Source: Mesostigma viride
Lineage: Eukaryota; Streptophyta; Mesostigmatophyceae; Mesostigmatales; Mesostigmataceae
DNA length: 64,000 nt
Direction: 5' to 3'
NCBI GenBank assembly: GCA_009746045.1
Contig: RPFO01000213.1
Span: 2,643,337 to 2,707,336, forward strand
Part shown: piece after piece, positions 31,975 to 42,330 of the stretch
Layout: every line of letters begins with the position of its first letter
Numbering within the stretch: the stretch's first letter is position 1
Program-made: the position numbers and the translations under genes
Notes under the pieces: model-generated
Database searches by the model: none
What the model was told of the DNA's origin: nothing
The model's input: only the letters and a program-made list of their open reading frames with translations

Positions 31975-32300
31975 CAGCTCTATATAGACACGTCGCGGGG
32001 CCCAACAGCAGGGCGCTGCGGCCCGGCCCGCACAGCCAGGTAGTAAGAACTATACAGTAGCTCCTTACGTGAGATGGGCCCAGCGCGATCTGACACGCGC
32101 CGGGCTGCCCGCACGTTCAAGCAGCAGCTATAGAGGAGGACATGAGGGGCTCCGGCCTCTCTGTGATATATTGAAAAAGATGCAGAACAAGGCCATCTGG
32201 GCCCAGGTCGTAGAGGACAACGATCCCCGGCCCCCCATGTCATGCAGTGGGGAAGAGGTGCGTCACCCACGGTGGGAAGAACGCCCGTCGTGACCGCTGA
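31975..32300 (+). mobile_element. LINE ORF2 C-terminal scrap
   Basis: The frame contains LKKMQNKAIWAQVVEDNDP. A similar phrase at 39570-39615 reads QRWADVVKDHDTPKVVG, also at a LINE end. No other domains are present. Confidence 0.4.
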
Positions 32301-32689
32301 GCCTGGCCTGCTACGTGGAATGTCCCTTGGTTGGTTAGTTCAGGCATTAGATACATAGAATAGATCGAACCAGTGGAAAGTTCTGTTTGTCCATCCTGAA
32401 TCCCTTATCCATCCATCCATTTGGTTAATACTCCGTGACTCGATCCCCAAGTACGGGAGCATGTGTATAATCAATCAATTCATTCATTAAATAGCGTCGC
32501 TTTTGCATGGCAGTGCTCAACGCCGGCCCGTGAGTGCTCTGCCACCTGGATCGAATTCTGCTTGGACTTGCCTAGCTCATAATTACAAAGCAATTTAGAC
32601 TGGTTAAGTTTGCTAGCCATCTAGCCCGTACTAATCAGGTTGATTAGCTTTGCGCTTCGCATGCATAGCACTGCCGTGTATGAGGGCTC

Positions 32690-34795
32690 ACATAGCCCTG
32701 AGCCACGAGCCACGAGCCACAAGGTAGCCATGCATGGCTGCCGGCGGAGCTCATAACTTTCACGTTTGGGCACCAAATTCAGCCGTGAATATCACTATCG
32801 TTTCGTCTTTCTAAGACGCACACTCTGATATACTTTTCCGAAACTAAAACGCGATATTATGACGAGCAAACGCTCGGCTACGCAATGCAGCCTGGCGGCT
32901 GCGATGAGCCAAGAAAATTCGCCTAGCTGCAGCTTCGGCTGCATTTCCGCCCGGCCTTCCAGGCAGCGGTGCCACTACGCAAGCATTAGTGGTGCACTCG
33001 GCTCCTGCGGCCTCGCCCTCAGCATCGCTTGATCCCAAACGCAGCCGCCCAGCACCGCGCTGGACAGAACCGCGCTTCCGGCCAGAACCCTTCAAATTAA
33101 GTCGTGACGATCACGAATGGCTCAACCTGTCCCCAAGCAATGCCCTGCATTGCATGCATCTTCTACGGGGACTACGCCTCGCTTTACGACCTGTGCCTCC
33201 ATCTCCAAAATGGTGCCCCCTCGCCTATATGTGACGGAGCACCCCCAAACCCGCCCCCGCCTTCAGCATCTCATCCTATGCTCCCTTCTCATGCGCTCTG
33301 ACGGAGAGATCTGGGCTCCATCCATCTCCGCATCCACAGTGACTCCGTTCCATCCTTATGTACGGAAGCCTTCCAGCAGCACGTGACCCCGCCCGGCCCC
33401 TTGCTGCCGATGTGGCAGCAATGGGATCCGGATCCCATTGCTGCCACAAGCGCGTGCCTCGATCGAGGCACGCTGGCTACTGAAATCCCTCACCTTTCCA
33501 CCACCGTCGCCTCCACCTCCGCACTGCCATTTCGATCCGCCTCCACTGCCGACATCAAGGCCTAGCTCCTCGACCTCGACAAGCGCCTCCACGCCACCGC
33601 CCGGCCTCGCCCTTGAGTGTCCGTGCACGACACCGCAGGCCTCACCGCCCAGCTAGGGCGGTGAAGGACATCGCTGCCCAGCCGGCATCGATGCTCCAGA
33701 TCTGCTGGCCCGGCCAGCGATGCTCCTTCCACCCAGACCTGGGCGGACTACACCACCTCCACCACCTCCACCATCGCGGCACAGCTCAAGCAACAAGCAC
33801 TCGACTTTCGTGAGGAGGCCGAGCTCGACAAGCGCAGCCACAATGTCATCGATCATCAAGCACTTCGACCAGCCGGCAGACGAGACCTCGACTGACTCTT
33901 CTCACGGCATTTAGGCGCGACATTCTTGCCCCCATGCAACTCGCTGGTGAGCTGCGGATGTCGGCTGTCCGCCTAGCTCCCCCGCGCGCGGGGTAAGGCT
34001 GGCCCGGCACCCGTGCTCCTCTGACACCTTTAAGTACATGGCGGGCAAGCTGTCGCCTCCTGAAATGCCGCAAGAAGCTCTCGCGGATCGACTCGCTATA
34101 CACGCTGGGCGACGACTTGACCCTGGCCCAGCTAGCATCAACGGCGACACGAGCTATGGCCGACCTACCTTCAGCTCCGGCAGAGCGCAGGGGGGTAACC
34201 GGTATATACTGGAGGGGGGCGGTCATCCACGTTGACCACAAGCCCAGCAGGCATGCAGGCACCTCGATACTGCCACCCCATGCGCAGCTGCACCTCATGC
34301 AGTCTAGGGAATATATAACAACTTAGTGTAGATAAGTCAGGCTTATAGCCTATAGCGTGCACATGACCTACGCGCATGTGCGCCCATAATGGCCCCCGTA
34401 TGGATGTCGATGCCCTCCTGAAGAATTTAGCCAAGCCATGCCTATAATGGGACCCCCCATGGATGTTGCATTAAGAATTCAGCCATGCTAGTAACTATGC
34501 CTATGCAGAGAGTCACTCTCTGTTGAGAAGCCATGCCCTAGCTCTTGTATAGCCATAATGATCTTCCCCATCATGCCATGCAGGCCTTACTTGAGCTCTG
34601 ATGAGACATCGTGGTGGCGCAGGTGCCCTTCAATGGTGCACCTAGAGCATGCTATTGTCGTTTACATTCCCACCCTTGCATGCAGGAAGTAGCCCATGCA
34701 GAATGTATTAAAAGCCATATGCCCCTTCTCTGGGATATGTGCTACATATACTCCCAACGGAGTTATGTTCCTAATAAATTAATGAGGGCTCATAG
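32690..34795 (+). mobile_element. second ORF1-only retroelement, degenerate
   Basis: The same layout as 27579-29569: the leader (CATAACTTTCACGTTTGGGC.., GTGAATATCAC), ORF1 start at 32859 (MTSKRSATQCSLAAAM), scattered ORF1 blocks in several frames (for example EEAELDKRSHNV near 33810, LTLAQ near 34110, YWRGAVIHVDHKP near 34210), a 3' UTR collinear with the first copy and the hairpin CTCCCAACGGAG at 34751. It has many stops, small indels and an inverted 14-base GGGATCC duplication near 33420-33440. No RT is present. Confidence 0.7.
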
Positions 34796-36765
34796 GCAGA
34801 GTGCGGACTGCAGAAGGCACCACCCCACCGTTCCCCCTTCACCACGGGGACGTGTGGCAAGGTTGTGTCCCCATATCTGTTCATTATTGTCATCGTGGAT
34901 CACGTCATGCGCCAGGCACACTTGTGCACGCGTTACTGCTCTTTAAGGGGTACTTCGAGCCCAGGGCTTGGACACCCTTAACGAGCGCGAACACGGCAGC
35001 GGTGGCCCTGGTTACCGCCTCAGTGGCCGACCTGATTTATGCGGATGATACCACCCTCGATCGGATCGTCGGGCCGGCCCCGAGCACATTCAGACCTGGC
35101 CAGCTGGACTGTCTGGGCTTGGAGGCGCGGGCGGTGGGGTTGGACATTATTAGTGTCAAAACTGAGTGAGGCGATGCATGGTGATTGGGGCTATACCAGA
35201 ACTTAATTGCCCGACGAAGCCATGCACGTACGGCTGCCGTGGGACGGATGTCCCGTTCCGTGATCGCTTCAAACTCAGCTGGGGAGCATGCTCCCCGACA
35301 CCGCTGACGATGTGGACACCTGCATCGGCCTGGCCTGGGCTAGGCTCCGTTCGCTCGACCCCTACTGGCACTCGTTGAGGACCTCGAGGCGAGGACCGGC
35401 CGGTCGGAAGCGTGTGCTCTTCAAGGTCCTGGTCTTCACGGTGCTCACCTATGGCGCCGAGGCATGGACGTTCACGGACACGCTGGCCACCCGGCTGGAC
35501 GTACTTTGGTTACCAGGATGCTCCGATCGACAGGTCGATCCTGAATGTCTACAGGGTTTCCACACATAGGTCTTTAGAGTCTTTGTACATATAAGGGTCT
35601 GATGCCTCGCATTTCGGACGAGATTCGGCCGGTAGGATAGCATTCGTGGGACATCTTGCTCGCACCAGTCGATCAGGTAGACATCCACCTCGGTCTGGCT
35701 GGCCCCCAGCGGCTTGTATCGATCCTGACCTGGCCTGGCCCCACAACAGCAAGGACATTCCTAGAAAGATGGGTAAACCTGCCATATGAACTACACAACA
35801 CTGTTGCTGGCCGACCCAGTGGTCCCAGCAAAGTTTGAACACCGCATTTCCTCCCTTGGTAATGAGGATTTGTACGCTGATTTGCTCTATGTTTCCCACA
35901 TTCTTAGGCACAGGCGCCTGCATGGGCCTATCCGGGCTCCTGGCCCGCACAGATCAGGTAGACACATCAGATAGACCAGCTGGCACCAAGCCCGCCCAGC
36001 CTGGGCGTTATGTCCTCACCTGGCGGCTGGCGTGCCCCAAGCCGCGCGCGCGGCAGCGCCGCCACCCGTGGACTTTTCGTGATAGACTCGATCGGCATGG
36101 ACATGTGCTACCCTAGTATCTAGACGTGACGGGCCTCACACCCATGCAGGCAGCCTCCTGGCTTGTCTGTATGTAATATGGAGGCAGATGGCACGCAAGG
36201 ATAGATTGCAAGTAGTGATGAAGGAGAACACCCCCGTGCAAGTCTGTGGGGGCCGGCTCCGCGTGGGACCGCGTATGGCATTCATAGCGATTCGGGCCGT
36301 GGTACCCACAACCCTGTATATCTAGGACCTAGATAGCTTACATCATCCATTCCATCCCAATGATGTGTTATCCCTCCCACTGAGGACCTATGTCACGTGT
36401 CTATTAGTTAATTAATCAATTAATTACAGTAATTAGTCATGTTCACACCAAGCCTTTTAGCATGCAGACTAGTGAAGCGTTAATTGATTTCCTCCCTCTC
36501 TCTTGCTTGGACTGCTATGCAGAAAAAGAAGAGGTGGCTGATCGACGATTGCCCAGGCTCATACGGCAGCCCCCCCCCCCCCCCCACCCCTTAGACAGGA
36601 GGAAGGGGCGCTTTGCATGCTGAGTAGAGTAGTTAGGATTTTCTAGATAATTTAGCTTTGAGTTAGCTTAGTTAGGTTTCGCGGCTTCGCCCACCTCCAT
36701 CCATCAATTAGCAAGAGAATACGTGCTACATGATCTCCCAACGGAGTCACGTTCTAATTTAATAG
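34796..36765 (+). mobile_element. 5'-truncated LINE reverse transcriptase, with a nested insertion
   Basis: Starts within the RT domain (TTPPFPLHHGDVWQGCVP) and keeps the catalytic box LIYADDTT near 35033. It runs through the thumb/C-terminal region (FRDRFKLS..LVFTVLTYGAEAWTF) in broken frames. The coding match is interrupted by 35857-36487 and resumes at TTTCCTCCCTCTCTCTTGC. It ends with CTCCCAACGGAG at 36735. Confidence 0.75.
35847..36497 (+). mobile_element. LINE insertion inside a LINE, 10-bp TSD
   Basis: TTTCCTCCCT occurs at 35847-35856 and 36488-36497. The intact relative at 38490-38500 has this site once, in CTCCCTCTCTCTTGCTTGG. The insert is a 5'-truncated copy of the 30.3-31.2 kb family (LYADLLYVSHILRHRR.., WTFRDRLDRHGHV) with CACGTG near 36390 and a TTAATTAATCAATTAATTA tail. 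Confidence 0.8.
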
Positions 36766-37099
36766 CACTGCTTGTTTGCTCACGTCTCCATCGCAATGCT
36801 CACACTGCATGGACATATTATATGGCACCCACAGGGGATGCCCCGCACTGAGCACCCTGTGGCATGCCTGTGCATGGCGTGAGGGAAGGGGGGGGTCTCT
36901 GCCCCCCTACCCGTTGTGCACACTCAGGAATTAAAAGCACTTAGGTGCTCCGTGACTCCCCAACGGGCCGGGAAGCACTTGTTTAATTAATTAATTAATC
37001 AATTTATCATGCAGGCTGATACAGATGAGCCTCCTCTCTGATGAGCCTCTGCCTGCTGATCGAGTGGCAGACGGCCATCCGAGTCATGCATGATGTACA

Positions 37100-38765
37100 A
37101 GAAGGGCTCTGCTGCTGACCCCGCGGTAACTATCGGGGTGTCTGCCTCCAGAGCGCCGCGCTAAAGGTCTGCATGCGCATGCATGATGCTGCACAGGCTC
37201 CGCGCCGCGCTGGACCCACACCTGGCTGGGTGAGTCTATGCAGATGGGTTTCCGCCGAGGTCGTAACATGCACTGTCTGATGGCTGTGTTTGTCGCGCGC
37301 CGGTTGATGGAGGAGGTGTGTCGCCTTTGCCCTGACAGTTTGCCGCTGGTCTTCATTTTTGTTGACTATATCAAGGCCTTTGACACAGTCCTCTGGGAGG
37401 CTCTTTGGGCCATCCTAGCTCTGGATCGGGTACCACCAGCGTTTATTGCTGCCATTCGTCGACTGTATGAGGGCTCACAGGCTGCCAGTACAGTGCGGAC
37501 TGCGAAAGGCACCACCCCACCATTCCCCCTTCACCATGGGGTGTGGCAACTACTAAGGTTGTGTCCAGCTAGTCCCCATATCTGTTCATTATTGTCGTGG
37601 ATCACGTCATGCGCCAGGCACGTGCGCGCTTTACTGCTCTTATATAAGGGGTTTGAGCCTGGCTTGGACATCCAATTAACGAGCGCGAGCACGGAGGCGG
37701 TGGCACTGGCTACCGCCTGTCCGACCTGATTTATGCGGATGACACCACCCTCATCGCCCACCCCGAGCACATTCAGACCTGGCTGGACTGTCTGGGCTTG
37801 GAGGCGAGGGCGGTGGGGTTGGAGATTACTCAGAGTAGTGTCAAAACGGAGGCGATGGTGATTGGGGCTTCCAGTCGCCCGCCGCTGCCGCGGCTGCTGG
37901 ACGGGACGGACTCAGGTCCCGTTCCGTGATCGCTTCAAACTGCTGGGGAGCATGCTCCCTGACACCGCCGATCGACCGATGTGGACATCCGCATCGGCCT
38001 GGCCTGGGCTAGGCATCAGTCGCTCAAAACCTACTGGCACTCGAAGGCGAGCACCGCAAGCGCATGCAGTCCTCAAGGTCCTGGTCTTCACGGTGCTCAC
38101 CTAGGCCGGGCGCCGAGGCATGGACGCTCTGACACGGACACGTTGGCCGCCAAGCTAGACGGCACAGTAACCAGGATGCTTCGTCAGGCCCTGAATGTCG
38201 GGTTTTCCACGCATATGTCTTTAGAATCTTTGTACCAGGGCATGCCTCGCATTTCGGACGCGATTAGACAGAGTAGGATAGCATTCGTAGGACATCTTGC
38301 TCGCACCAGCCAGGTAGACACCGACCTCGGTCTGGCCGGCCCCCAGCGGCTTGGCCAGCCATGGCGGCATATCCTGACCTGGCCAGGCCCCAAGGACATA
38401 CCTAAGAAGGTAGGCAAACATGTCATGACGTACCCACAGCAGTTGCTGGCTGACCTAGTGGTCCCAGCCCCGTTTGAACATCGCATTCACTCCCTCTCTC
38501 TTGCTTGGACTGTGCAGAACAAGAAGAAGTGGAAGACGATTGTCCAGGCTCATACGCCAGCCCCTGTGGGCAAGCCCCCTCCCCCCAAGAGGAAGGGACG
38601 CTTTGCTGAGTAGAATAGTTAGGGTTTCTAGATAAGATTAGATTAGAGTTAGATTAGTTCGGTTTCGCGGCTTTGCCCCCCCTCCATCCATCCAGCAAGG
38701 GAATACGTGCTACATGATCTCCCAACAAAGTCGTGTTATAATTTAATACAGATGAGGGCCCTGGT
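37100..38765 (+). mobile_element. longest LINE reverse-transcriptase copy in the window
   Basis: Contains the RT blocks in order: NYRGV-like (37125), MGFRRGRNMHCLMAVF (37243), VFIFVDYIKAFDTVLWEALW (37350), LHHGVWQ (37530), LIYADDTTLIAH (37727), then the thumb, LKVLVFTVLT (38075), TRMLRQALNVGFSTHM (38170), GHLARTSQVDTDLGLAGPQR (38290) and a Lys-rich end KKKWKTIVQAHTPAPVGKPP closing at 38613 (TAG). It needs several frame changes. The 5' endonuclease region is missing. The end CTCCCAACAAAG at 38711 is a hairpin with a changed right arm. Confidence 0.8.
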
Positions 38766-39860
38766 GGTTCCGGCCTTGCGGACTGACCAGCCCGGGAGAT
38801 ATCGATCTTCTTACTTGGTTAGGCCCTGCCAGGGTTAGGCGACGCGGTGGCCAATATTGGACGTACCGGCCGCGATATGATTATATCAAGGAGACAACCA
38901 GCGCAAGCCAGAAATCGGGAGAATCCGGACCATGGTAGCTCGAGCCTGCGTTATCTTGTCCGCGTGTTTGAGTCGTTCAGGATGATGAATATGAATGGTG
39001 ATGGAAATGTGTAGCCTTGTGCATTGAAATTATGGCTGGCTTACGTGTAGAGCGACTAGATGACCTAGATGGTGCATGGGCCGGAAACAGCTTGCTTGAT
39101 CAGGCGATATATAGCTGATATGCAGACCAAGTGGCAGAAGATTGTCCAGGCTCACACGCCAGGCCCTAGCTGTGGGCAAGCCCCCTCCCCCCAAGCTGAA
39201 GGGGCGCTTTGCTGAGTACCTTAGTTTGGATTTTCTAGACTAGATAGCTTAGAGTTAGCTTAGTTCGATTCCGCGGCTCCGCCGGCACCTCCATCCATCC
39301 AGCTCAAGGAAATAATTAATTAATTAATTAATTAATTAATTAATTAATTAATTAATAGACACGTGACTGCGCTCACGGAATGCGCTCACGGAAATGACAG
39401 CTCAAGGAATATGTGCTACATGATCTCCCAACGGAGTCATGTTATAATTTGATTTAATTTTTTTATGCAGACCAAAGACGCTGTTGGCGTCATCCGCTCA
39501 ACCCCTCTTACTCAGATATCAAGGAGACAACCAGCAGATCTGGTCGTCCGGATAGATGCAGGATAAGCAGCGTTGGGCGGACGTTGTCAAAGACCACGAC
39601 ACCCCCAAAGTTGTGGGTCCTAGCTAGGAAATATAAAAAGCATGGTAGGCATAGTCTGCGTGCAAGATTAGGTCGAGGACTTACTTAAGGCCCATATTTT
39701 AGATTAGCTGTGGACATGCATGAATGTACAGGTACATATTGACGTCTTGATATCAATGTCTTGGGGAGACGTCCACTATATCTTAATTGGGGAGTTCAGT
39801 GCTCCGTGGTCCCCCAACAGGGACACGAGACTAGTTAATGAACTAGTTACAAGGGCGAAG
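38766..39860 (+). mobile_element. cluster of LINE 3' ends
   Basis: Holds at least two 3' portions. One ends CTCCCAACGGAGTCATG (39425). Another has QRWADVVKDHDTPKVVG-like coding at 39570-39615 and ends with GTGGTCCCCCAACAGGGACACGAGAC, a different hairpin (GTCCC-loop-GGGAC). The phrase GAGACAACCAGCGCA..GTCGTTCAGGATGATG (38900-38985) recurs at 53158-53262. Confidence 0.6.
39300..39409 (-). mobile_element. 86-bp minimal LINE insertion (tail plus hairpin) with 12-bp TSD
   Basis: CAGCTCAAGGAA at 39300-39311 is repeated at 39398-39409. The insert (39312-39397) is only a (TTAA)n run plus TAGACACGTGACTGCGCTCACGG and a short duplication of GCGCTCACGGAA. On the minus strand this is a LINE 3' hairpin followed by its tail. 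Confidence 0.75.
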
Positions 39861-39879
39861 GAGTAAAAAGTGCAGTTCC

Positions 39880-40600
39880 CATCAGGCCCAGGGCTTGAAA
39901 GCAGATGCAGGCACTCTCTGTTCAGGACGATGGCCATGGCCCCAAAAGGCTAAAGTATAATAGCACAGGGCTATAACATTTCGTTGCCAGTTATTTGGCT
40001 GGTTCTCTTTGCCGGCCATTTTGCTCGCACAGACCAGGTGAATATCGATGTGGGCCCTGCGGGCGGGCTTCAGACTGGCCAACCAGGTAGACACCTCCTT
40101 TGCGGCAGGATCCCCTTGTCCCGTCGCAACCCACTGGCAAACTTGCGCGCGCCCCGCACCGACGCGGCGTGACCCGGACCTATGTGACACAAGTACTTGA
40201 GGATGCAGGGCTTCTGGAATTATCTGTACTCCGCGCCCGCATGATAGACAAGGAGAAATGGGCTGCCGCTGCGATAAGCACCTTCCTGTGGGGCATGCTC
40301 CTGTTTTCTCCCCACGGGCCCCGCGGCCCATTGGTATAATGCAGGGTAGAAGTCCTCAGGTGGAGGTTATTGCCCCTGAGGATAGCCGCTACACTACCAC
40401 CTCGTCTGCCATTACAGTATCTCTAGAGGACAGCTCAGATGAGGATTATCTCCCCCTCTAGTGACTATATGGTTGGGGCATGGTGCAGACGATATTTGTA
40501 ACTTTCGTGTAATTATTTTTCTAATGAGATTAGCATAGTACTCCGTGGCATGCCCATGCGCTTGACACGCAAGTACTTACTTACTTACTTACTTACTTGG
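39880..40600 (+). mobile_element. LINE C-terminal fragment with (CTTA)n tail
   Basis: GHFARTDQVNIDVGPAGGLQ near 40015-40075 matches the GHLARTSQVDTDL block of the other LINEs. The end VLEDAGLLELSVLRARMIDK and a short acidic terminus follow to about 40461. The 3' end reads TACTCCGTGGCATGCCC and then (ACTT)n at 40572-40598. Confidence 0.65.
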
Positions 40601-40879
40601 CCGGTTGCCCTCCAAAAAGATCACGATGCCCAGAGCAGGACTCGATACTTGTTTACCACCTTACAGCAGGGACCTAGCCGGGGCATGGCGCAAGACATTG
40701 GCAGGAACGGTTGTGGCGCTCAGCTCCAAAACCGCCGGCGGTTGCATGTGGAACATAGACAGCCTCGAGCTCGAGTGGCATCGCCGTTAATATAGCCCAC
40801 AAATGGCTGGCGGTCTAGGTATCCATGTTGACATTGCTGGCAATAGAGAGAAGGCATCCTAGGCCCGGAGACCAGCGAG

Positions 40880-41269
40880 CTAGGCCAGATATTCCCCATC
40901 AAACGCAACCGCACAGGTCTCCGCGGCGTACTCCTCGCAGGGGCGTTGAGCCTCGGCCATGCATTTTTCTGTCGCGCGAATTTCACAAGCCTCCCGCTCC
41001 TCGGCAGCTTTGAGGCTGTTATCCTCTTGCTTCCAAAATAGGAACTTGGTGTACCATGGGGGAGCGCAGCGCTTCAGCGCGGAGATGGAACATCCCGCAA
41101 GCGCCCCTTTCTTACACCGTGACAGCAGCGTCCGCTCGCAAGCTCCCCAGGCTTGCTCCTGGCTGGCCCGGTCGCGGAAGGCGAGGGTTACCGACTTTCC
41201 GTCGCTTGACCTCGCAGGAACCCGCAACGGAGGGAGGGGGGGTTCGTATGGCACGTTCTTAGGATCCAT
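40880..41269 (-). CDS. small Cys-patterned protein, single exon, unknown function
   Basis: 129 aa from ATG 41269 to TAG 40880. It starts MDPKNVPYEPPLPPLRVPAR and has cysteines at regular spacing in two groups: ACERTLLSRCKKGALAGC, then KRCAPPWYTKFLFW; and REACEIRATEKCMAEAQRPC with EEYAAETC (Cys-x7-Cys-x7-Cys-x6-Cys). The helical, regularly spaced Cys pairs recall small disulphide-linked mitochondrial or assembly-factor proteins, but spacing differs from CX9C and CX3C families, so I give no function. The ORF has consistent protein-like codon use and no frame break. A TGTAA word lies downstream (40661-40665, minus strand). It is divergent from the SAM gene at 42169. Confidence 0.6.
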   Translation of the reverse strand: MDPKNVPYEPPLPPLRVPARSSDGKSVTLAFRDRASQEQAWGACERTLLSRCKKGALAGCSISALKRCAPPWYTKFLFWKQEDNSLKAAEEREACEIRATEKCMAEAQRPCEEYAAETCAVAFDGEYLA

Positions 41270-41666
41270 GACTTGACACGGATATTAGCTTGCAAAGTAG
41301 GTTTCGGCAAACATTATTACTTGGGCAAGCACGCCAGAAGCAGGCTGCCATGCACCCACCAGGCAGCTACCAACCAGTATCACTTTAATGGCGTGGTATT
41401 ATCCGTGCGTTATCATATGCAAAAGCGAGAAACGAGTCTAAGCAAGCCAGGAAGCTGCGGTGCTAGAGCCTCGTAAAGCCTACGAAGGACAGGGCCCCGG
41501 TTTCCAAAAAAAATTCTATAGGACGAAATTGCTGCACAGGTGTGCACAGCGTACTCGCAAAACCAGGCAGAGAGCAGTCATGCGGGAGACGGCAAAGCCT
41601 CCTGCGCATCTGCATCCGCGAGGAGCCATTACAATAGCACGTGTCGAACAAAGCTGCAACCGGTAC

Positions 41667-42158
41667 CTAATTTTTCGAATTCAAAGCGCGCTTCTGTAGT
41701 TTCCCTTCACGGCTTTCTTCATCATCCCCTACTGTAGCGTCTCTCCTGAGGTTTGCACTTCGCAGTTCGCAGGAATGAATCAATGCGGATGGGAAGGGAT
41801 CGTACATGATGCTATCAACCGCTACTGCACATTGCCCATTGGGCATTGGTAAAGGAAGGCGTGGATGTGACAGGTCAAACGCAAACAGGATCCTCGTTTT
41901 TTTCACAGGCAATGCAGACGCGTTCATGTCTGTCAAGCTGTGAGGCAGTACCGGCATGCCAGTGTGATTGTACCATATCCGATTCGCCTCGCAGTCGCAA
42001 AGGGGTTTTGATGTAGTAGTGCGGAAGGCACAGGATGCTTTCTCTATGCTGTTTGGCGCAGGTTGCCATGCGCAGCCGGGATCGCTTCTTTTCTTTTGCG
42101 ATCCGCGGGCGACGGAGCATCTCCTCAGAACACTTCGAGCTCGTTCGTTCATTATCAA
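41667..42158 (-). CDS. doubtful ORF between two divergent genes
   Basis: A 163-codon open frame on the minus strand (..PVKKTRILFAFDLSHPRLPL..) that overlaps the probable promoter of the SAM gene. No domain or splice evidence; it could be a first exon of the minus-strand gene at 41269, but I could not connect them. Confidence 0.15.
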   Translation of the reverse strand: MIMNERARSVLRRCSVARGSQKKRSDPGCAWQPAPNSIEKASCAFRTTTSKPLCDCEANRIWYNHTGMPVLPHSLTDMNASALPVKKTRILFAFDLSHPRLPLPMPNGQCAVAVDSIMYDPFPSALIHSCELRSANLRRDATVGDDEESREGKLQKRALNSKN

Positions 42159-42168
42159 TTAGTCAACA

Positions 42169-42330
42169 ATGACGCATTATGGTGGCGCAGTACCCTTGGT
42201 GTTGCCGACAGCTCAAGGGCCTTCCGAGTCGGCTTCTCCTCAGGAAAAAATCAATTTTTATCAGAAAAGAATCCTTGAGCTAAGCTCCCAGAAAGACGCC
42301 CACAAGCAAGCGCTGAGCCTGCTGGGCCAG
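42169..42330 (+). CDS. SAM gene exon 1
   Basis: 54 codons from MTHYGGAVPL to LSLLGQ at the donor GTAACT. 40 or more positions are identical to exon 1 of the copy at 60741. Confidence 0.9.
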
